Positions 60,227 through 64,000 of a stretch of DNA of 64,000 nucleotides are shown one piece after another. The stretch is from Agrocybe praecox. Lineage: Eukaryota > Basidiomycota > Agaricomycetes > Agaricales > Agrocybaceae. Each line of letters begins with the position of its first letter. The first letter of the stretch is position 1. A program made the position numbers and the translations under genes. The DNA lies in assembly GCA_964017145.1 (NCBI GenBank), contig OZ024852.1, positions 2,357,945-2,421,944 of the forward strand. Reading direction: 5' to 3'. The notes under the pieces are model-generated. The model saw only the letters and a list, made by a program, of their open reading frames with translations. It did not search any database and had not been told where the DNA came from.

Positions 60227-61585
60227 ATGACAATCAAGCTGCCCAACGAGGTCCTATGGTACATCTTCATGATGAATGCAAGCGACCAGAAGGGGAACGA
60301 AAACGTGAACACGGAACCACTCACCACCACCCGAATTTCATCTCAAGTGTGCTACAGATGGCGCCAAATTATTCATTCATCCAACAGCATGTGGGGAAGG
60401 CTCATACTTTTCAACCACGGAATAAGAAAGGAATGGATGGAGGAAGTCCTTCGAAGAAGTGGAAATGCACCTCTTTGGGTGTTTTGCTGTGTGGACCTGT
60501 CAACCGGACATGGAAGGGACGCCGCCACTACTTTTTTCTTTCAAACTATGCACAAGCACTGGGAAAGGGTAGAAGTTTTGCTGTGCCAAGTTGCCATCGA
60601 ATCCGAACACACAGAAATTCCCAGAGATTGGGAATTTCTCTATCGCCCAGCTCCTCTGCTTCGAGTGTTTGCGACACGGGTAATTCGTACCCCTGTCCTG
60701 TTTATGTGCTGTCCGGGCCTCCCAAGGCCTACACAAGCCAAAAAGCTCATCTTCTCTGTAATGTCCCCGCTGCTACATACTTTCCTATCCAATTTTAATT
60801 TCATTGACCATCATGATCACGGCTTCAACAACCTGCGGCCACTGCACATACATCAATCTTCAGACCTTGGTCGGCTCCTACAAATTCTGAAGGGGATGCC
60901 GTTACTAGAATGGCTCTCGCTGGAAACGTGTAACGATTTTGAGCTTGACAATATACAGGCATCGCAATCCAATATCGCATTACCTAGGCTGTCGATGTTA
61001 GTTGCTAGCACTTCTGTGTTTACTTTCCTCGCAATATTCGACCGAATTGATATTCCTCCTGAATGCTCCATTCATTCCACGATACCACCAGCTCATGATC
61101 GTGTGGTGATTCCAGACTCCGTATTGGAACAAACCATAGGGCAGATTTCCAAGATCGTTACCAATTGCATCGAACATGCGACTCGGAAAGGCATCAAGAT
61201 CACCGGCCGCCATGTTGATCTTGCCTGGGATGGCTTTATCACGTTGAGTACTTGCAACTCCGGTACTGGTCCTGACGTCTCTTTCACTTTCCATTTACTA
61301 TCGTCTATCTCGCACCGACAACACGAACATTTCACCCCTCTATCGTTCCATTCCTTTCAATCTCGACACTTTGAAGAAAACGTATCTGATCTTTACTTCG
61401 GTGCATATTTCTTAGAGTCCATCGATGAACAAGTAGAGGGCCCTCTTCAATCCTGGCTGCTGTCGCTTGTGTCAGTCAAATACTTGCATGTTGATAGTCT
61501 ATCCGTCCTCAAACCCAACCTCATCATATCCAACCTATCTCCACGTCTAGATACTTTATACCTCGAGATCCTCCGACCTGGATAA
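60227..61585 (+). pseudogene. F-box gene interrupted near its 3' end by an insertion
   Basis: Paralogue of the 58 kb F-box gene. From the ATG at 60227 (MTIKLPNEVLWYIFMMNASD) it reads RISSQVCYRWRQIIHSSNSM, WGRLILF, EWMEEVLRRSGNAPLWVFC and an intact leucine-rich body up to LSPRLDTLYLEI. There the frame runs into foreign sequence and stops (LRPG, stop at 61583-61585). The missing C-terminus lies beyond the insertion at 61886-62114 and itself carries a frameshift. A truncated 452-residue F-box protein could still be made, so loss of function is probable but not certain. An upstream in-frame ATG exists at 60143. Confidence 0.75.
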
Positions 61586-61885
61586 CCTAATTACTCCCAA
61601 CAGCATTATCATCCTGCCGTGTCTGTTGTCTAACACCTCCAGGCACTTAATCGAAAGACGGATACTTTCAAAGCCCTCAACGACGTTTCCGTGTCGGGCT
61701 GCTAGGGGATAGGAACGCTCCGGGTGTGTCTCTGCAGTGCACACGAGGATTTCGGGGATGGGAGAAGGGCAATAGGGGCCCTGTAGTTACTACCTATATA
61801 CTCAAATGTATGGTCCGTTATAAGGTTCACCTTCATGGACCCTAAAATAACAAAAAAAAAAAAAAAAAAAAAATACCTCGAGATC
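61559..61885 (+). mobile_element. Poly(A)-tailed retroposon insertion with target-site duplication
   Basis: The word TACCTCGAGATC occurs at 61559-61570 and again at 61874-61885, bounding about 303 bp of sequence absent from the paralogous F-box gene. The right end of the insert is a run of about 22 A. Joining the flanks at the duplicated word restores the paralogue's frame (DTLYLEI-RVLNG). A poly(A) tail plus a 12-13 bp target-site duplication is the hallmark of LINE-type target-primed reverse transcription. So this is a SINE, a 5'-truncated LINE or a retroposed transcript. No clear tRNA head or coding motif was recognised in it. A ggttcacctt near 61824 faintly recalls a B box but is too far 3'. 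Confidence 0.85.
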
Positions 61886-62114
61886 AGGGTGCTAAATGGC
61901 CGGAATCCCCAGTTATCCGATATATTGAATTTTCTGGAGAGTCGCATTGCTATGGGTCAACCTATATCCACATCCACTGTCTGCGTCGCGGGACGTCATT
62001 CTGAGGCAAGGGATATTTGGTCTGCTTTGTTCTGTCCTTAACAGACTGGACGGGTTGAAGGTAGTCTGTGAACAGACTAAGATTGAGTATATATGCGGAA
62101 GCGCTCATGACTAA
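61886..62114 (+). pseudogene. Severed 3' end of the interrupted F-box gene
   Basis: It continues the F-box reading frame after the insertion: RVLNGRNPQLSDILNFLESR, IAMGQPIS. After RDI near 62009 one extra base shifts the frame. The shifted frame continues as GLLCSVLNRLDGLKVVCEQT and EYICGSAHD with a stop at 62112-62114, matching the family C-terminus. Confidence 0.75.
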
Positions 62115-62170
62115 TAAATGAAAAGGTTTAAAAGCAGTTCAACATTTGGTCTATTACATACAGTCTCTGA

Positions 62171-62210
62171 TCCTATGGTACATATTCATCATTGAGGAAT
62201 GCAAGCGCCC
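62171..62210 (+). pseudogene. Short F-box gene relic
   Basis: cctatggtacatattcatca and the following bases match the F-box start of the 60 kb gene (cctatggtacatcttcatga). The matching protein words are LWYIF and the NAS region. The rest is lost, leaving a decayed fragment between the F-box remnant and BBE5. Confidence 0.45.
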
Positions 62211-62286
62211 AGGACCATCTCATTGCGTGTTACGACTAGCGCTAAACTACTCTGTCACTCCATAATTTGTATTGAAAATGAGAAAC

Positions 62287-64000
62287 TCAGAACTTGAATC
62301 CACCAGCAAGACCCATTACATTAAGAGGATCGACAGCAGACTTCAAAGCACGTAGTTCAGGAAGATTCCTCCCATACATATCGACTAAAGGTTTGTCAAA
62401 AATGGCATAATTCGGATAGACCGAAGACTCAATAATTGCCGCCTGACCTTCATTAACGGCTGCATTGAACACGGTGGTGGCGCTTGTCTTTGCAACCTCA
62501 TGGAAGTCTTTATCGAATGATGAGGAGTTCCAGGCGTAGTAAATGTTGAAAGGTAATAAACCCAGTGATCGAACCGGTGGGTAGGCAGTGTTATGAAAAT
62601 TATGAGAGTAGATGTTCGGGAGGAAGGGTTCTACTACATAAGAGGCTAAGATTCCACTTTTCGACAAAAGTCAAGTTCCCCAGAACTACCGAAATGTGTT
62701 TATTATTGCTGATTTCGAGTCATAAAAAAATGATCTAGAAACTCACAGTCGTTTCATTTAATACCACGTCTAAAAGGGCTGGTGTGATTTGAAGCAAGGA
62801 AACGGTATTGTAAACACCACTAAAGCAAATGTGATTGATTAGCGCCCACTACTAGCTTGTAAGCTCGCGTTTGCTTCAAACGTACCGAGTTCCAGCCGTC
62901 GCATCGGTCGGGAGAGATTGCACTAGGGACAGGTAACCTCTCGTGCCAACATCTTTAGAGAAAAATGGGATGGAGAGGAAATCATCGAAAATTCCAGCAG
63001 GAGGGTTTGGAGCATCGTAAAACAGGAGCAAAGAGACCACTGGTTGACCGAGGAAGGAATTGTATATCATGATCATCGCGGCCTTTGGATCTGTTACGGA
63101 CGCGCTGAAAGCTGCGGTTGCTGTAGATACGTTGTTTATGAAAGGAGGAGTGATTGTGATCGACCCTCCCTACGAGCGTTTAATCAGCAGGTCGTGCATC
63201 ATTTGGTATCTGCATGACATACCCAAACTTGTGTTTGAGGAAAGGTCTTGAAGGTGAATCGGGTAACAATTCCCTGTAAAGACCTGAGTACTTGTCAAAT
63301 TACTTGCCATAGGAGAACGTACGAAGTTATTTAATCCACCCTGGAAATTTCGTGTATTAGAGTGCCAATGGCAGATGTTGTAAAGCACGCGCAAAAACTT
63401 CACCTTCAGTCCTGAAAATAAAGCAGGGTCTGTAGTCTGAGTGATGGTGGCAATGTTACCATCTGGCTTGACAAGCTCGAAGGCGGTGACAGTATCGATG
63501 GCTAAACCATGCTGATTCGTTTTCCAAGAGTAACCTACATAAAATCGCATCAACCGGGACCCACAGAACTCGGCAAGCATCCATTTTATAACGTACCTCC
63601 ACCGAGGGTGAAGCCAGCTACACCGATTCCGGTAACACGACCACCCACAACGTTGACATTATGAGGGGCCAATGCCGCGTACACGTCGTCCCAGACCAAG
63701 CCAGCGCCTATGACGGCGGTTTGCAAAGTCTCGTTGTACGTCACATCGTTGAAACGAGTCATAGAAATATGAACGCCAGTCGTCGAGGAGAATCCTGGAT
63801 TGAATGAATGTCCTCCACCCTTGACCTATCAAGTATGTTGCCGTTGTTGAGTTCATGAGCAAAACACGAATCGCATGAGCACATACAGCGAATGGTGTTC
63901 GTGTTGCAGCGACGATGCGAAGCTAATGGGAGACTTAGCATACAAATATCCGCCTACAAGAAAAAATTCGTACAATAACACTGACGTCCCTGGCAGTACC
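62287..64000 (-). pseudogene. FAD-linked oxidase BBE5, in-frame stop; 5' end outside window
   Basis: Close paralogue of BBE4 on the opposite strand, cut by the window end before its signal peptide. Exons give NPGFSSTTGVHISMTRFND, GLVWDDVYAALAPHNVNVVG, YSWKTNQHGLAIDTVTAFEL, LLFYDAPNPPAGIFDDFLSI and a C-terminus with YPNYAIFDKPLVDMYGRN, NVMGLAGGFKF. In the penultimate conserved block, the exon starting FWGT reads TGA where BBE4 has CAA. The complement lies at about 62672-62674. The phase across the preceding intron is the same as in BBE4, so the stop is in frame. The product would lose about 130 C-terminal residues including the BBE domain. Substitutions elsewhere are modest, so inactivation looks recent. 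A sequencing error cannot be excluded. Confidence 0.8.

Noticed and set aside
1..64000. CRISPR arrays, operons, bacterial signals
   Set aside because: Intron-rich fungal genome; no regularly spaced repeats were seen.

Overview
The window looks like the genome of a filamentous basidiomycete, most likely a mushroom-forming Agaricomycete. Genes are packed on both strands. They carry many short introns (about 50-60 bp, GT-AG with some GC-AG) and very small exons. The families are typical of the group: a Zn2Cys6 regulator, a basidiomycete-type protein kinase, heme-thiolate peroxygenases, berberine-bridge-type FAD oxidases and expanded F-box families. Exon structures below were read by eye from splice motifs, reading phase and agreement between paralogues; no transcript data were available.

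Layout. 0-14 kb is mostly conserved single-copy genes: a partial Ser/Pro-rich protein (-), a TSR4/PDCD2 ribosome-assembly chaperone (-), a Zn2Cys6 transcription factor (+), an MSC2/ZnT5-like zinc transporter with a huge His-rich loop (+) and a coiled-coil protein (+). 14.6-22.5 kb holds a lineage-expanded family of about 370-residue proteins with an F-box-like start. There are three full copies (two +, one -) plus a 5' fragment, with a kinase gene (-) between them. 23-30.4 kb holds sulfite reductase beta subunit MET5 (+) and an MSS116-type mitochondrial DEAD-box helicase (+).

30.9-64 kb is an accessory oxidoreductase region. It has two convergent, near-identical unspecific peroxygenase genes (UPO), two alanine-glyoxylate aminotransferase genes (AGT) and five berberine-bridge-type FAD oxidase genes (BBE1-5). 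The housekeeping checkpoint gene BUB3 sits in the middle, and degenerating F-box genes lie at the right end.

The accessory region has grown largely by inverted duplication. The UPO genes point at each other. AGT1>/<BBE1 on the left is mirrored by BBE3>/<AGT2 on the right. BBE4>/<F-box is mirrored by F-box>/<BBE5. The right-hand unit is decaying: BBE5 has an in-frame TGA, one F-box gene is interrupted by a poly(A)-tailed insertion with a 12-13 bp target-site duplication, and another has lost its centre.

A working hypothesis, which is inference, is that secreted FAD oxidases supply H2O2 to secreted peroxygenases. The aminotransferases would handle glyoxylate or amino donors inside the cell.
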